64,000 bases of DNA from Numida meleagris (GCF_002078875.1 NC_034410.1:40289532-40353531), one strand, 5' to 3'; counted from the first letter of the stretch, positions 27,369 through 41,331 are shown. The notes: a model not told the origin generated them from the letters alone. Numbers and translations are program-made.

Positions 27369-27662
27369 TGCCAGAGGACCGCGGAAAGGGCGCCGGGAGC
27401 CCTCCCGTACCCACACGGCGGCGCGACCCTCCTCGCACCCCGCTCGCCGCTCCTTCGGATGGATAACAAAAGGAAACGAAACAAAAATAAATACCGAGGA
27501 CAGCGGGAAGGGAGCGGCGCGCCTCGGCGGGGCAGGGCCGGCACACCGCACCGCACCGGCCTACCTGCCCGCGGCGGGGAAGGGGCGGCCCGGGGCGGTG
27601 GCTGCCGGGCACCATCTTGGGGGCGGCGGGGGCCGGGAGGCCGCGGCCCGGCGGTGTATTAC

Positions 27663-27973
27663 CTGCTCTGCCAGCCCTGCAGGAGGTTGGTGTATTTGCT
27701 CAGCGTCCCTTCCAGCACCGGCTCCCGCCGCCTCCCGCCGCCGCCCGGCGCCTGCGCGCCCCCCGGGCTGGCCGCCGCCGAGCCGGGGCTGCTGCTGCCC
27801 CCGCCGGGCCCCCCGCCTCCATCCAGCCTCCCCGCGGCCGCCGCCGCCGCCCGGCCCGGCAGCCCGCGGCCGGCGGAGGAGGACGAGGGAGAGGAGCCCG
27901 CCGACGTGGGACGGCTGCTGCTGCGGCTGCTGCTGTTGCTGCCGCCGCCCTCGCTCGCCGCCGCCTTCTCCAT
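27663..27973 (-). CDS. OSBPL10: OSBPL10 coding exon 1 (N-terminus of oxysterol-binding protein-related protein 10)
   Basis: OSBPL10 is a lipid-transfer protein of the ORP family, with an N-terminal PH domain and a C-terminal sterol/phospholipid-binding domain; family members act at membrane contact sites. This exon encodes 103 residues plus two bases of the next codon. It begins [20 protein letters not shown], continues through a low-complexity Ser/Gly/Ala/Pro stretch (about residues 10-80) and ends in [20 protein letters not shown] (from about residue 84), the start of the PH domain. The [12 protein letters not shown] tail and the [10 protein letters not shown] run are what I recognise from mammalian OSBPL10. 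The minus-strand exon ends AGCAG followed by the donor GTAATA (GT at 27662-27661), giving a phase-2 junction. The ATG at 27973 is chosen by homology; the frame stays open upstream to an ATG at 28279, so it is not fixed by a stop codon. The remaining exons lie left of the window. Confidence 0.93.
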
Positions 27974-28479
27974 GGAGCCCCGCGGCGGAGGGTGCGAGCC
28001 CGCTCCGGCCGCGGCCGCCGCCAGTGCCCGGCAAAGCCCTGACTCACGGGCGGCGCCGAGAGAGAGGGGCGGCGCCCGGGGGAGAAGGGGCCGGGCCGCC
28101 CCTCGCCGGGGGCCGGGGGGCGTTGGGCGGCCGTTGGGGCCCTGCCCCTGGGTGTGCGCGGGCTGGGCGGGGAGCGGCGGCCCTCTGCGGGCTGCGCACG
28201 TACAGCAACACTGCTGGAGAGCGGGTGACCGGGGCGCGCAGCCCGTGGCACTACAAAAGCTGTGCCCGCCAGAGCGCAACGCTCAGTAGGAAGGCGGTTC
28301 CCGGTGCGGATGGATGCACACGAGTGCCCATCGCCACAGAGCGTGGCACCGAGGAGGCGGCTGTCCGTGACACACTGCAGCACGGCACCCCGCTCACGCA
28401 CTGCACGCCGAGATGCGTGTGCCCAGCGGCAGCAGTGCCAGAGCCGTCCCCAGCATGCTGCGTGTGCAGCAGGACGCCA

Positions 28480-28742
28480 CAGAATCACAGAATCACTAAG
28501 ATTGGAAAAGATCTCTAAAATCACCTAGTTCAACCACCAACCCACCCCCACCATGCCCACTGACCATGTCCCTCAGTGCCACATCCACACGGTTCTTGAA
28601 CACCTCCAGGGATGGTGACTGCACCACCTCCCTGGGCAGCCTGTGCCAGTGCCTCACTGCTCTTTCTGGGAAGTTTTTCCTAATATGCAGCTTGAAACTC
28701 CCCTAGAGCAACTCAAGGCCATTCCCTCTTGTCCTTTCGTGT
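28480..28742 (-). mobile_element. CR1 LINE 3' fragment
   Basis: Minus-orientation CR1 with the terminal repeat AGAATCACAGAATCACTAAG at its left edge, then ATTGGAAAAGATCTCTAAAA, CTGACCATGTCCCTCAGTGC and CAAGGCCATTCCCTCTTGTC. It marks the right border of the OSBPL10 CpG island; the sequence becomes AT-rich beyond it. Confidence 0.93.
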
Positions 28743-31700
28743 ACATCAGCACGTTGCATCAGTTCTACCATCGATCCAGACTTTGCAGAAAATATTTTTG
28801 TGGGCTAAGTTGCGTCTCCTGAAGACAGAGGATGGTTTAAGATCGTTTAGGATCATTGTAGAAAGATAACCAGATCCTTGTAGAGTCAGCAAGATACGCA
28901 GCTGTGTGGTTAAATTTCCTCAAATCACTTCCACAGCCGGCCTTGCTGCGTTAGCCAAGTGCCTCAGACTTGTTACAATACACATCTTCACAACACACCT
29001 GACATGCAGTTATGTCATAACTAAAGATGTGAAATACAGAGGGTCTCAGTGGGACCCACAAAGCACGAATGAACCAAGCTTAGTGCTGTACTTTAACTCT
29101 TTGAAAAGCTGTGCACTTCCATGTGTTAGAGATTTTTGGACTGTACCAAATCTCATGTGCCATCCCATGTTCTGCTCCTCTGAAGATTTTCAGGCCCTCC
29201 AAACTCCCACATTCGAGGCCTGCATTTCCAGTATAAACCAGACAGGAGGGCTTCTTGCTCAGATTCTCCCAGTTTTCTCTCCAGAAAATCCTACCATATG
29301 TGTTGTGGTTGGTTAGCTGAAATGTTGGGCAACTTGATCCTGAATTTTGGGTAGTTAAACTTCTGTGTTGTAGCTAAATACTGAGGCACTGCAGTCTGGA
29401 AACATGAATTTTAATTTAGTATTTCATTGGTGGAACATGTAGTGTACATCTCTAGTAGCACAGACAAAGATTATGAGCTTAGTTATTCTCTAAAACAGAA
29501 AATATTTGAGAATAATTTTTCAAGACAGAGCTATTACTTAAATATTCATTTAAAATTCCCCAGTCATTGTTCACTGCAGAAAGAAACTCCATGACTACAA
29601 CCTGAAAATCCTCGTTCTCTGACTCAGCTCCGTCAATTTGATGGCCACAGTTTTCAGAAGACCTTGGAATAAACGAGGCATGCTCCTTTAGGAAGCTCGG
29701 ACCTCACTCTCTGGAGACAAACATGAGATGCTTTCATTTTTCTCATCATCAGCTACAGCTACAGCCCCCAACAGTTGAACAAAATGCTTTACAAAAGCAG
29801 CAGTGTCATCACCACAGCTTCCCACCAGCCACTGCAACACATTGACTGTGTGTGTTCTATATTATAAAGAAAGAAGATTTTTTTTTCTGCCTTCCATAGA
29901 ATTTATTAGAAGAGAGTTATGTCAGGAAAAGAAGCCTCCTCATGAAGTTACACACTGTATATTCTATTGTAAAGAAAGCCATAAAGTCTATGGCTTTCTA
30001 TACAATAAAACCCAAATAACAGTTGTGTCCCCATGAGGGACTTTCTGACACAGAAGAGTCTGTAAGCATATCATGTCCCCAGGAGAATTTTGCAAAATTT
30101 CAAACCACCTCACTGCTGCACGAAGGTTTGTGTGATGTGGTAGCATAGAAGATCCTCTTACAGCTTGCAGGCTGGTTAACAGGTGGAAAACAAAACAGAG
30201 GGGTTAATGGCCACTTTTCAAATGGGGGAAAATTCTACTTTGATTTGGGATCTATGCTACTCAGTATCTTCTAAAATCATTAGTCCTTCAATAATAGCTA
30301 AAACAAGAATCAACTGGGGAAAAAAAAAACAGCAGAGAGATTTCACAGTAGTGACTAATTTTCTGATAAATGGCAACTGAAATAACTGATTTATATGATC
30401 TATAAGTTAGCTGTGGCTTCCCAGGAAAGATATATTGGAGTCATTTTAAGTAGTCCTCTGAAAACCCCATCTCAGTGTTCAAGGATAATCAAGCAAACAG
30501 CTGGGATGGGATCACTAGGAAAACAGAAATATCAACATGCTGCTATATACATCTATAGTACATCGAGTGAATGTATACTCTGCATTAATAACATTCCTTC
30601 AAAAAGGATGGAATAGAAAGGGAAAAGGTATTAACTGCAACTTTGTAATGAGGAGACAGCTAACTCAACAGAATTTTCTGCTGGAAAAGAGAGAACCAGT
30701 GTACAGAATGGTACTCGGGTTGATGGGAATGATTCTTCACCATTTCTCATGAAACAAGAACTATAGGGCAGGTGGCTTAAAATAAGCACAAGAGAATACT
30801 CCTTCACATGATTTCTAAAAGTAAAATTCATATTTACAAGATGCCAGAAGTCCAGAAGAATGAAAGAGCAATTTGGTAATTGTTTTCAAAGACCTTTAAG
30901 TAGGCTGTCCAAAGTGTTTTGGAAGTATCTGAAGATCAGAGAAACCCTAAATTTCTGATGCCTTAAAAAGTGTTTATTGATGAAATAATACCTACCCTGT
31001 TCTTGATCTTTCTTTAAGCATCCACTAGTGGCAGAAATGGACTACGCAGACCTTTCATGTGACCTATAATTCATATCCTAAAGATTCCTTCCCCTTGGTT
31101 AACCAAAGATCCTTTTGATTTCAGCCTTGGCACTCCATGCTGCTTTTGCATCATATCTAAGAACAAGACTGTATTATAACCAATGTTATTATTCCTTTTT
31201 CCTTCCCAGTATATACCTACTGCTGTGACATAAGAGTTGGACAACCTTTCATGGCAATCTTGATATCAGTGATCCCCTATTCTCATTTATTTTAAGGCAC
31301 TGATGTTTTCCAAAATGACTGAACCTGTTTTAGTTTTGTGGTTTTTTTCCTAGCTAATGGTCTGTCCCAGTAGAGCTACCCTTCAGAGTAATACACCCTG
31401 AGTTAGTCTGATGCAATTGTGCATGATGTATGCTTTGTTACAAGTATTCTTAATTAGCTATTTATTAACGGCGAACTACCTAATGAAGACTTTTGCTGTT
31501 TCCAAGGTAACACAGCCACTACTTCACAGTTCTCCTTTAGTATGTTACTTTCACTCTGTGGTCAAACGAAAGTTATGCCTCTAAACCAAAATTTTCCCTC
31601 TTTCATTAAGTACCATAAGAAGGAAAATGATTCATTAGTTATCCCACCTTTTAGAAAGCAAAACATCTGGCAGGATAACAAATTCATCTGTGTTTGCCTT

Positions 31701-34700
31701 TACTGGTGAACAGAGAAGTTTCCCCATTCTAGGATCCTTTGCTAAGCTATACAGTTTCAGCACATAAAACAAGGCCATCTCACAGCCCATTTGCTGCTTT
31801 CTGTTTCCTAGTCATCTTGTTTTGGGTTTCTATACCTTTTTAATGTTCCCCTAGCAAATAGTTTTCTAGAATTACTTTCCATGTTCTATTTCTACCTCTT
31901 GCCCTCTCTACCCACCAGCTTTCCATACAACTTGTAACAATCATAATCATAGAGGGATGGGGTTCCTACAGGTTCTACTCTAAACAAATTGCTCAGTTTT
32001 GCCGTCTCCTCCTTTTTGTCCTACAGAGTTCTCCTGAGACATTGCATCATTTTCCATGAGCTTAGAAGAGTAAAGCTACTTGTCACCAAACTGCAGGCAG
32101 TACTTATGGCAAAAACATACCACTGCACACCTCTCCTACCACTGTGAGCACCAGAATGAATCAGACACAGTCCCTAAGGTTTAGTTCATGCCACAGTCAC
32201 ACTTGTGCCAAGACTGTTCTCACTAACACTTCCCCAACTGTCTACTGCAGCTGCCACAGACTGAGTGCAGCTGGCACACATGCAGCAGGTGGAACAATGC
32301 AAAGAAACAGGATGTTCTCTGGTCCTTTCTCAGATCTACTTCCCTATGTTACTGAACTTGAAGGTCTAAAAGAAGCAGTGATTTCTCTAATCTGACCCTT
32401 TCGTGACATAGTACAAGAATCATAATACAACTATTGTGATCTATCTTATATAATGGTTTCATTTATATTTAACCAGCACATCATCCACACTTCTGACCTG
32501 AGGATTTTGAGGACACAGAGAGGCTACCATTCATTTTGCAGTCTGCCGACTTTAGCATTAACTTTGCTGCATCTGTATGCATGTTACGCTCCTTCCCTGG
32601 TGCCTGTAAGCTTGTAAGTGTACTAAACATACCTCTTTGCCACTCTTCATCCTGCTGTTAGCAGTTTCTCAGCCATATTTCTCATCCACCAAGACCATCC
32701 CTCACTGAGATTCAAGCTGGTGACAGGGAAACAAGCATACGGCACAAGTACCTGAACTACCTTGGCTGCCAGAAACAACCTAGTTCAGGAAACACAGCCT
32801 TGTCTGAAGCATAATTCACTTTGCCACAACGCATCACAAATTCATTTGGGCTGAGATTTGTGCTGCCTGCCACATCTAAATTTGCAATAGCTTGTTACTC
32901 ACAGTGCACTGTAATTTGCAGGTTAGACCAGTTGAAACAGAACTTGATCAAAACATCTGTGAGCCTCTAGAATGCAAACTTTGGGGTGGTCAGATGGAGA
33001 GAATACTAGTTTATGTTATGTATATTTGCATCAGATGTCATTAAATGTGCATAAGGAAATGACATGTGTGATAACCATGATGCAAAATATTTTCTGTATA
33101 GTTAGAATCAAACCTTTGAATGGCTCTGGAAACAAATAGAAAGGTGGTGAACAGAGAAACTAGGTGAGCATAAATATCACATGCAATATATATTGTGTAT
33201 TTTAGCTATTGGGAACAGCCTTATTCTGTGTCAACTCCTGTTTGAACAGTTATTATAGGTAGTGACAAATACAGCTCTTTAAATAGATTCTTTCATATAC
33301 TAAGGCTAGAAGAAAATACTGAGATTGTCCATCGTGACCTTCTGAGTAAGTGAAACCTTTTTAGGTTTGTTGTGAAATTATAGACAAATGTTGATTTATC
33401 AAATGCTAACATGGTACAGACTCTTTTACCCATGTTTTTCTAGCATTATAGTTAAACATTTAGAGCTCTGAGAAGTACACTGTTCCTCTAAGGGTCAAAC
33501 TCAGATTTAACATCAGACTGACTCTTCTCACTGCTGCTCTCTTCTATCAGATCTCAGATTAATACTTAGGCTCTTTTTTATACCACTTTTTGCAGAACTG
33601 AACTGTTCCAGTGGAATGTGTCAGATTTGGGCATTTATTATTCGTAAGGCATGATGCTATATAACATTGTAAAATCACCCAGATTATCATCCATTGACTT
33701 TCGAAGTGAAGTATCTGTGAAGTATCACAGTGGGATGGCAGATTAAAAAAACATAAAAGGGAAGAACTTTGCACTGGAGATGAAGAAACGTTAAGATTTT
33801 TTGGTAGTAAAAACAAGGAGAAAAATTAAGTTAAAACTTTCAGACAACTACTTGTACAAAAAGTACAGTATATTACCAGTTTCAAACTCTATTCAGCAAG
33901 CAGTTTCAAGTTTCATATGCAACGTAACTGTTTCCTTTTTACCCTACAAATCCACATAAGAAATACTCAAAGGTAGTTTAATATGCTTAATAGAAATATA
34001 CAGACATGCCGAAAGAATGAGTGTATTTCAAGCATTTTCTGAAACTACTTAACCTTGTATTACTGCAAGCATAATTTTCAGTCCCTTTTTCACAGCATTT
34101 TTAGAAGTTGGGCAGACTGTAGAGAATAGGACTTTTTACAAGAAATGTTAACGTGCAATGCAAGAACCTTAGCCCAAATCCTCTTACCTGTATTTTGACA
34201 GCTTTTTGCTATCAAAATAAATCTGTTATAAATTCAATAGATTAGTGAAAGATACTTAACCATTTAGTTCTAAATTTTAGCTCCCACCAATAAAGCCAGT
34301 CAAGTAAGCATGTGAAAGGCAGTAAAATGCAGTAAAAAGTGTTTTGTTTTGTGGTGGTTGTTTTTTTTTTTTTTTTTTTTACAGTTTGTGAGTTTATAAT
34401 CTTTGGGGTTATGCTTTGATTTAGTCCAGAATGTGTTATGGCTGTAATTCTCCCAAGATTGGGATGGCAATTTGTCTGCCAGGGTTCAGCACTGAGTGAT
34501 TTTAATTTGCCAGCTAGCCAAAATAACAATAGCTTGTGAAATGCATAAATTCCTTACATAATGCAGTAGTTTTTTGTGTGTGTTTTGTTTGTTTGTTTTT
34601 AAAAAGGAGCATGCTGCATAGTGCCTTAGTGCAAATGTTGGGCTAGTTCTCTTGCAGTCTGCAGGTTCAGTGCTGACAGAATGGACGGGCAATGTGACAT

Positions 34701-36790
34701 TCCACAGGACCACAGCACAGAATTGACTGTACAGTGATTCTGAAGAATGCTAGAAACTGAAGTTTACAAAAGCCTGACAAAGTCATTTGTTTACTTCTTT
34801 TTTGTTTTCTGGAATGAAAGAGACAGACTTTTCTTATCCCCCTCCTCCAGTGAATTTGCTTGCGATGCTTTCTCTCTCACATCACGCTCAGCTCTGACAG
34901 GAGTATCCAGTGGAGACAACCTCAAATATGCAAAGGGCTGAATTGTGATTCTGTATCTCTGGTTTCCAAAACCAGAGCTGTCAGCTTTGATCTTTGACTT
35001 TTGAGAGCCTATTCTGCAAAACCAAAGGTACATTTATGTGTGGCTTGATGTGAGAGCATTTGCCTTGATTTCAAAGGTAGAAATGAATGTTATTTGTTTT
35101 GAACATGCAAACTAGAAGTTCAGGAAACTGCCGTTTTTCAGTTGAGCTTCTCCTGACCTTGTTATTTTTCAGAAAGGATGCTTAGGACAGGCACTCCTTA
35201 GCTGCAGTTTCACAAATCCAGGCATTCCAAGCTCTGAGTTCTGCCAGCTTCAATCAATCATAAACATTCCCCTACTATGGTGATATCATGTTACAGCCTA
35301 AAAATAGGGCTATGCTTGCAAAAAAATGAGATAGTATTAAAGTTATGAACAATGATATAAAACAGGCTCCAGACTCCAACAACCTGAAATGACAATAGGA
35401 GGAAGAAACTAGAGATTTGCACACAGAGAAATTTCTTCCTTCTTTGTAAGATACACAGAAGACTGGACAGACTTGTTTTACTTCTTCTGACATCCTGTTG
35501 GTATGAAATTGAAGAAAGAGTGGCTAATCTTACTGAGCTACTGGGGAAAAAATAGGGACTGATTCTGGGGCATCTGGAAATCCTGACCAGGAGAAGTCAA
35601 CCCCTAACCAGTAAAACAGGCACTGGATCTCTAAAAAAATAAACTTCTTACAACTTTTTCAAACTGTCATCAGTGTTACAAATTTGAATAACGTCACACA
35701 GCTTTGAAGAGTCTCCCTGGGAACTGAGACTCCTCATCCAAATTTGGCTTCACATAGACTGATGTCAGATTTAATAATTCTATCAGTTTTCCAAGTAATT
35801 TACAAAACACCTCATGAAAAGCAAATGGAAAAGATCTGAGTTTTTAGAATGGGTATCAAATGGAACAGGATAAGTCTTCAAAAGATCATGCACCTCTTTT
35901 TCTTCTTTAGAAGACTGCTTGAACAAAATCGTCATCTAAAAGCCATAAATACATTCATACAGGGTATGCTTCCTAAACTGGAATAGGGTCTTATTATGGG
36001 AAAATAGCCCATTTAATCTGAATTTAATCTGATCTGAGATTAATTCATGTCAGAAATGAAACCCATATTGTTTTTAGTACAGAAGGGCGTAGAATTCTGC
36101 TGCTGACAGAGGGAAATGGGGCTGATAGGCAGAAACAAAGACAAGAATTAGCCAGACCTTTTGAAAGAGTTTTAGGTTTTTTCACAGCTAACAACCAGCA
36201 CTGTCACACCACATTGGTCTTTGGCAGTCGCTATTGCCCTCTTTTGCCAGCTCCATCTGTGCTAACCAAGTTTAGACAACACTTTGGTAGCAACACAAGT
36301 GCCTAGTCCACTTCAGAATTCCCAGTGGAGGTGGAGCTGCTCCAGTGTCAGCCTAAGAGTGTAGCAGAGAGTTTGCCAAAAAAGGCTACATTAGATGCAG
36401 TCTTCAGAGGCTGCACATAAACCATGCATGTCAAAATCCTAGTGCTTAACTGGCAGGAAGTTTGGAAGTTTATAACCAAGAAGAAACAGAAGACAAGTCT
36501 GCTGACATAACCACGGGATTTTTTCACTCTCCTATAGCTGCAGAAGGAAAACTGGTGTTGTATGACAAGGCAGCACACCAGGAATAAGTCAGAAGCTGTC
36601 AGCCATAGGCAGAGATAAGGAAGTGTTTCAAGGTAATTTGAATGTTAGGAAAATAGTACAAAGGGAAATTGATGTAATGAGCCAACCCACGCCATTGCAC
36701 AAGAAAAGAGAAGGATTTAAGGCTCTTGACAAAAGAACAAAATGAAAGAGAGGGAAAGGTGGAAAAATAATCTTGTGTTGGCTTCTTTCT
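28743..36790. other. Intergenic spacer, left part
   Basis: About 8 kb of AT-rich unique DNA between the divergent genes. I recognise no gene or intact transposon here. A 136-codon plus-strand frame at 28906-29316 has no family features. A T20 run lies at 34361-34380. Distal regulatory elements are possible but cannot be seen by eye. Confidence 0.75.
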
Positions 36791-37020
36791 CAGGTTGGAT
36801 ATCAGCAAAAGTTTCTTCTCTGAAAGAGTAGTCATGTGCTGGGAGGGGCTGCCCAGGGAGGTGGTGGAGTCACTGTTCCTGGAGGTGTTCAAGAAATGTT
36901 TAGATGTGGTACTAAGGGACATGATTTAGTGGGGAAATACTGGTGGTAGGTGGACAGTTGGACTAGGTGATCTTGGAGGTTCTTGATCTTTTCCAACCTT
37001 GGTGATTCTATGATTCTATG
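36791..37020 (+). mobile_element. CR1 LINE 3' end
   Basis: Plus-orientation CR1: CAGGTTGGATATCAGCAAAA, GGGGCTGCCCAGGGAGGTGG, GGACTAGGTGATCTTGGAGG and the terminal GGTGATTCTATGATTCTATG repeat. It is a standard 5'-truncated copy. Confidence 0.95.
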
Positions 37021-39959
37021 AAATTCTCCAGTTCAAGTCAAGAGAGCTACAGTTATTCTCTTTCCTTGGCCAAGAGCAGTTTGCTTCAGCCTGAACTGGG
37101 GAAACAGAAATAAATAGCTGTAAAAAAATAAAAAATAAAAGGATGAAAATGCATTTGTAATGTAGGACCAAGGTAGCCTGTTTTTAACTACAGTCTGCAG
37201 CACAATAAAATTGATGTTTCTTTCTGGGAGAATGCAGCTATTTTCTTCTCACTGATGTTGCTGTTAGCTACCCAGGAATGCGCACATGACAGGACTAAGC
37301 AGGAAGCATGGACCTTCCTGTTTCCCTGGCTTCTGAACTTCCCCTGCATTCTCTGTACTTCTAGTGGTACCCCTTGTGAAGAACTGTGCCTCTGAGAAAT
37401 TTGTGCTATTGTTTGTAACAGAGAAGATCAAGAAATTCAGGCCCAGCTGGAATCAAAGTACTTAATGTATTATCTCTGCTATGTATCTTGTGTCCCAGAG
37501 TTTTCTTAATGTTGCATAGCACTAGAAATAAAATTAAAATACATATCCTAAAGGCTCAGTCACATCTCCAGCACTCTAGATATACAGCAGACAATGAAGG
37601 AAGTTCAGACAGAGTTATACTGTGAATACAAAAGCAAATAGGTATCATGAAAAGAAAATATGACATCGAGAATGTTGCTTTTTTATGGTGGCTGGTCCTG
37701 AAATATATGGTATATTTTGGCATTTCCTGTTAAAATAAGTCAAAGAAAGCTGAGAAATTGCAGTATAGAGATATAAGAAGCACAATTGCTGTGTCATAAA
37801 ATGGAACACAGAAATGTGGTTTTATCTAGGTTACATTAGAAGTATCTGCGGCTCAGTGAAAACTGAAGAATCAATTTTGTTTTCTCAAGAAGAAAAAGAA
37901 TATTGAAATCTAGGACAAAACTAAAAGTCTTCAGAAAACACTGAAAGTGCTAGCAGGTTTAGATTTAAATCTGGGCCTATTGTTTAGCATTAATTCAAGA
38001 TTTATTCAGTCCAGAACAAGGCTAATTCTGCAGACATGACTGAAAATTCAAAATATCAATAAAAGGATAACTCAGGTATCAGTTCAAATCTACAGGGTAA
38101 TAAGGAATACAAAGTTCAACAATGACGCTGAAAAGAATAATGCAAGGGCCCTTGCATTCTGTGACAGCCAACACAATATAGGAAAGCACGTCACAAAACA
38201 TACGTAGAAAGTGAAGAAAAAAAAATCCAGGACACTGTGTCATTTTAGAAAGGTTTCCTGTACTAGCAGAGTGAACATCAAAAAGGAGATGATGTGAGCC
38301 TCATTAAATATAATTAATTCCTCACTGGAGTTGTACCAGGAGACAAGTGGGGTATCAGCTAGAAAGCGAATGGGAAATGTATTGCTTTGTGCATCAGCAT
38401 CCAGCTAAAAAATAATGTATTACCAGAACAGAAGAGTTTCTAATAAAACACCACTAATAATAGAAGATAAACAGTAGGATATATATCTCACAGTGGTAAG
38501 CTTCTCTCCCTTACACAGTATAGTAATTAGGTTATATTTCTATATATTCTAGCAGTATCAAAGGAAAGTAAAACCCAACTTTTGCATTAAAAGTAACTGA
38601 TATCCTTGTTCTCACATAGGTGGACACACTGAGAGGCAGAAAGAAAGCAAAGTAATTCAGGACATTATGAAGACACTTTCCTAGAGAATAGGGAAGTACC
38701 CACAGAGCACAGAACAGAAGGGGGGAAGTTCACTTCACATTTCATCCCTCTAGGAAAGTTCTCCTTGGCCTAACATAGCATGAGAAAAGAACCTGAATGC
38801 ATTCTTTTGGGATATACAGAGGAAACAGAAAAACAAAAAGAGCGAGCGCATTTAACACATGATAGAAAAAGTATATTATAGTTGGGCATGGGTTCCAAAG
38901 AATTTGGCAAATATTTTTAAGGGGAACCTGTTCTATTTCCTCAAAGGGAAGTAACACTCAGAGAACGTGACTGATAGTAAGACTTTTCTTCATTGAATAC
39001 AAACTCAAAATCTTCCAGATACATCTGCAATAGCTTTTTCTGAAAATGTTGTATACTTCATTTCTCCCTTTGAGGAAAGGTTAATCATATTTGTTATTTA
39101 TTCCAATATTGTAATAAAATCTCTAGGGCTTAAAGGTGTAAAAGTGTTTCCAGTTAATGTGGTAATTAATGACTACAAAGTCGATTTTCCATTTCATTGT
39201 AATTTGGACAGCTCACACACTTCAGAAGGCTTCTAACTGGATTACCAATTATGAATTTTGAATGGTCAAAGCATGTATGAGTTATGCACATTTTTCTGCC
39301 TTCAGGGCCAACATTCCAAACAATTAAAAACTTTCAAATAAATATTCTTGCAAACTCGAAAGCAAAACCATGAACTATATTATTAAGTTCACTGTTATTG
39401 CAGCAGATTCATAGCACATGCAATAGTGTTTATGGGTGCACAGAAAAAGAAAGAAAATACTTCATCTCTATTTGCTGCACATTTGTAGCAGCAAATATGA
39501 GTAACTGTATCTCCAAGAGAACTGATAATATTTATTCTGAAAGTTGCAGCAAGCTTAACAGCAGTTGAGAAAACAAACACAAATGAGAAAAGGCATCATT
39601 TTCTATTGCATTATTACATTCTTCATATGTTTTTCACACCATTCTGGTATCAGTAATTATGTATTAGGTATAAATAGAATATCAGAGCAGAGGAGACAAG
39701 TTCTCAGAAATGGAGATAATTATGGGGAGAATAATCTATTCATGATAATAATTGTAAGAATTTTCCTCTTTAACCAAATTAATAAAAATTTGACTATCAA
39801 GCAATTTAGAACCTCATCTCTACATAAAAAAGAGATGGTAGCTTGTGACACATTGTCAAATCTCAGAGTGGTTTTATTTAAATAAAAGTGGGTTTATCTC
39901 TTGTGCATATTCAAAAGTAATACTTTCCTACTAAGAGATATCTGCTGATATCTGTTATA
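37021..39959. other. Intergenic spacer without recognised elements
   Basis: Unique AT-rich sequence. Only short chance open frames and small A-rich runs (for example near 37122-37140) were seen. Confidence 0.7.
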
Positions 39960-41325
39960 ATCACAGAATCATTAAGGTTGGAAAAAACCTCTAAGATCAC
40001 CTAGTCCAGCCACCAACCCATCACCACCACGCCACTGACCATGTCCTTCAGTGCCACATCTACAGATTTCTTGAACACCTCCAGGGGCAGTGACTCCACC
40101 ATCTCTCTGGGCAGTCTGTTCCAAAGCACCACCACTCTTGGATAAGATTTTCCTTACATCCAACCTGAACCAACCCATGGTGCAACTTGAGGCCATTCCC
40201 TCTCGTCCTGTTGCTGTTACCTGGGAGAAGAGGCCGACCCCCACCTCACCACAGCCTCCTTGCAGGCAGCTGTAGAGAGCGATCAGGTCTCCCCTGATCC
40301 TCCTCCAAACTGAACAATTCCAGCTTCCTTAGCCACTTCCCATAAGACTTGTGCTCCTGACATGGCTTCCAGCCTCATGGCTTTCTTCCCCTACTTTGGA
40401 CACGCTCCAGAGACTCACAGTGGCTTTCTTGTGGTGAGGGGCCCAAAACTGAATGCAGCACTTGAGGTGCAGCCTCTGCAGTGCCGAGCACAGAGGGACA
40501 ATCACCTCCCTGCTCCTCCTGGCTGCTCTATTTCTGATTTAAGCCAGAATGCCATTGGTCTTCTTGGTCACCTGGGCACACTGCTGGCTCATGTGTGGCT
40601 GGCTATTGTCTAAGACCTCCAGATCCTTTTCCTCTGCACAGCTTTCCAGAGGAAAATTACCCCAAGGCTGTAGAGTTGCATGGAGCTGTTGTGACCAAAA
40701 TACACAATCTGACATTTGGTCTTGTTAAAGCCCATATTACTGACCTCAGCCCAGCTATCCAGCCTATCCAAATCCTTCTGTAGAGGCTTCCTACCCTCAG
40801 ACAGATCAATATATCACCCCAACTTGGTGTCATCTGCAAACTTACTGAAGGTGCTCTCAATCACACCTTCCAGATCATCAATAAATATATTAAGCAGGAC
40901 CAGCCGCAGTACTGACCCCTGAGGAACACCATTCCTGACCAGTTACCAGCTGGATTTAGTTGCATTCAGCACCACCCTCTGGGCCAGCCAGCCAGCCAGT
41001 TCTTTACTCAGCAAGGAGTACATCTGTCCAAGCTATGAGCTGCCAGGTTCTGCAGGAAAAATCTGTGTGAGAAAGAGACAAAGGCTTACTAAAGTCCAGG
41101 TAGAATACATTTGTACCTTTCCCTCATCTACCAGGTGGGTCACTCAATCGTAGAAGGAGATGAAGTTCAAGGTCAAGCAGGACCTGACTGTCATGAACCC
41201 ATGTTATCCTGCACATGCCATGTGATCACACTCCAGATGATCTGTTCCATAACCTTCCTTGGTGCCAAGGTCAGGCTGACAGGCCTGTAGTTCCCCACAT
41301 CTTCCTTCCGATATTTACAGGATTT
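39960..41325 (-). mobile_element. CR1 LINE, 1.37-kb 3' part with ORF2 remnant
   Basis: Minus-orientation CR1 with its 3' terminal repeat at the left edge (AATCACAGAATCATTAAGG) running back into ORF2. The minus strand near 41191-41320 encodes a reverse-transcriptase remnant including YRKEDVGNYRPVSLT and KVMEQIIW, a recognisable CR1 RT segment. Stops and gaps break the rest. Its 5' side ends where the LTR at 41332 begins. Confidence 0.93.
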
Positions 41326-41331
41326 TAATCC

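Larger units (their letters stand above)
1..27662 (-). other. OSBPL10: OSBPL10 intron 1 (3' part outside window)
   Basis: The exon 1 donor at 27662-27661 has no partner that I recognise further left. I looked for the next PH-domain exon among minus-strand open frames and did not see it, so the whole left part is read as a long first intron. It is mostly AT-rich unique sequence with scattered CR1 and mariner remnants and poly(A) tracts, listed separately. A short exon could have been missed by eye, because first introns in this gene are very long in other vertebrates and small exons are hard to spot. Confidence 0.8.
26990..28450. promoter_or_regulatory. OSBPL10: CpG island and promoter region of OSBPL10
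   Basis: The base composition changes abruptly from AT-rich intron to very GC- and CpG-rich DNA across this stretch, which includes OSBPL10 exon 1 and its 5' flank. A GC box (GGGCGGGG, 28165-28172) lies about 200 bases upstream of the chosen start codon, and other GGGGCGG-like words occur nearby. I see no TATA box, which fits a CpG-island promoter with dispersed start sites. The transcription start itself is not visible and probably lies between about 28000 and 28300 on the minus strand. The island extends roughly 650 bases into intron 1. Confidence 0.8.

Noticed and set aside
27258..28518. Long open frames (up to 343 codons) on both strands in the CpG island
   Set aside because: The DNA is extremely GC-rich, so stop codons are rare in all frames. 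Only the minus-strand frame ending in [12 protein letters not shown] has family features (OSBPL10).
28906..29316. 136-codon plus-strand frame in the spacer
   Set aside because: No recognisable domain, no promoter-like or splice context, and composition like the surrounding DNA.
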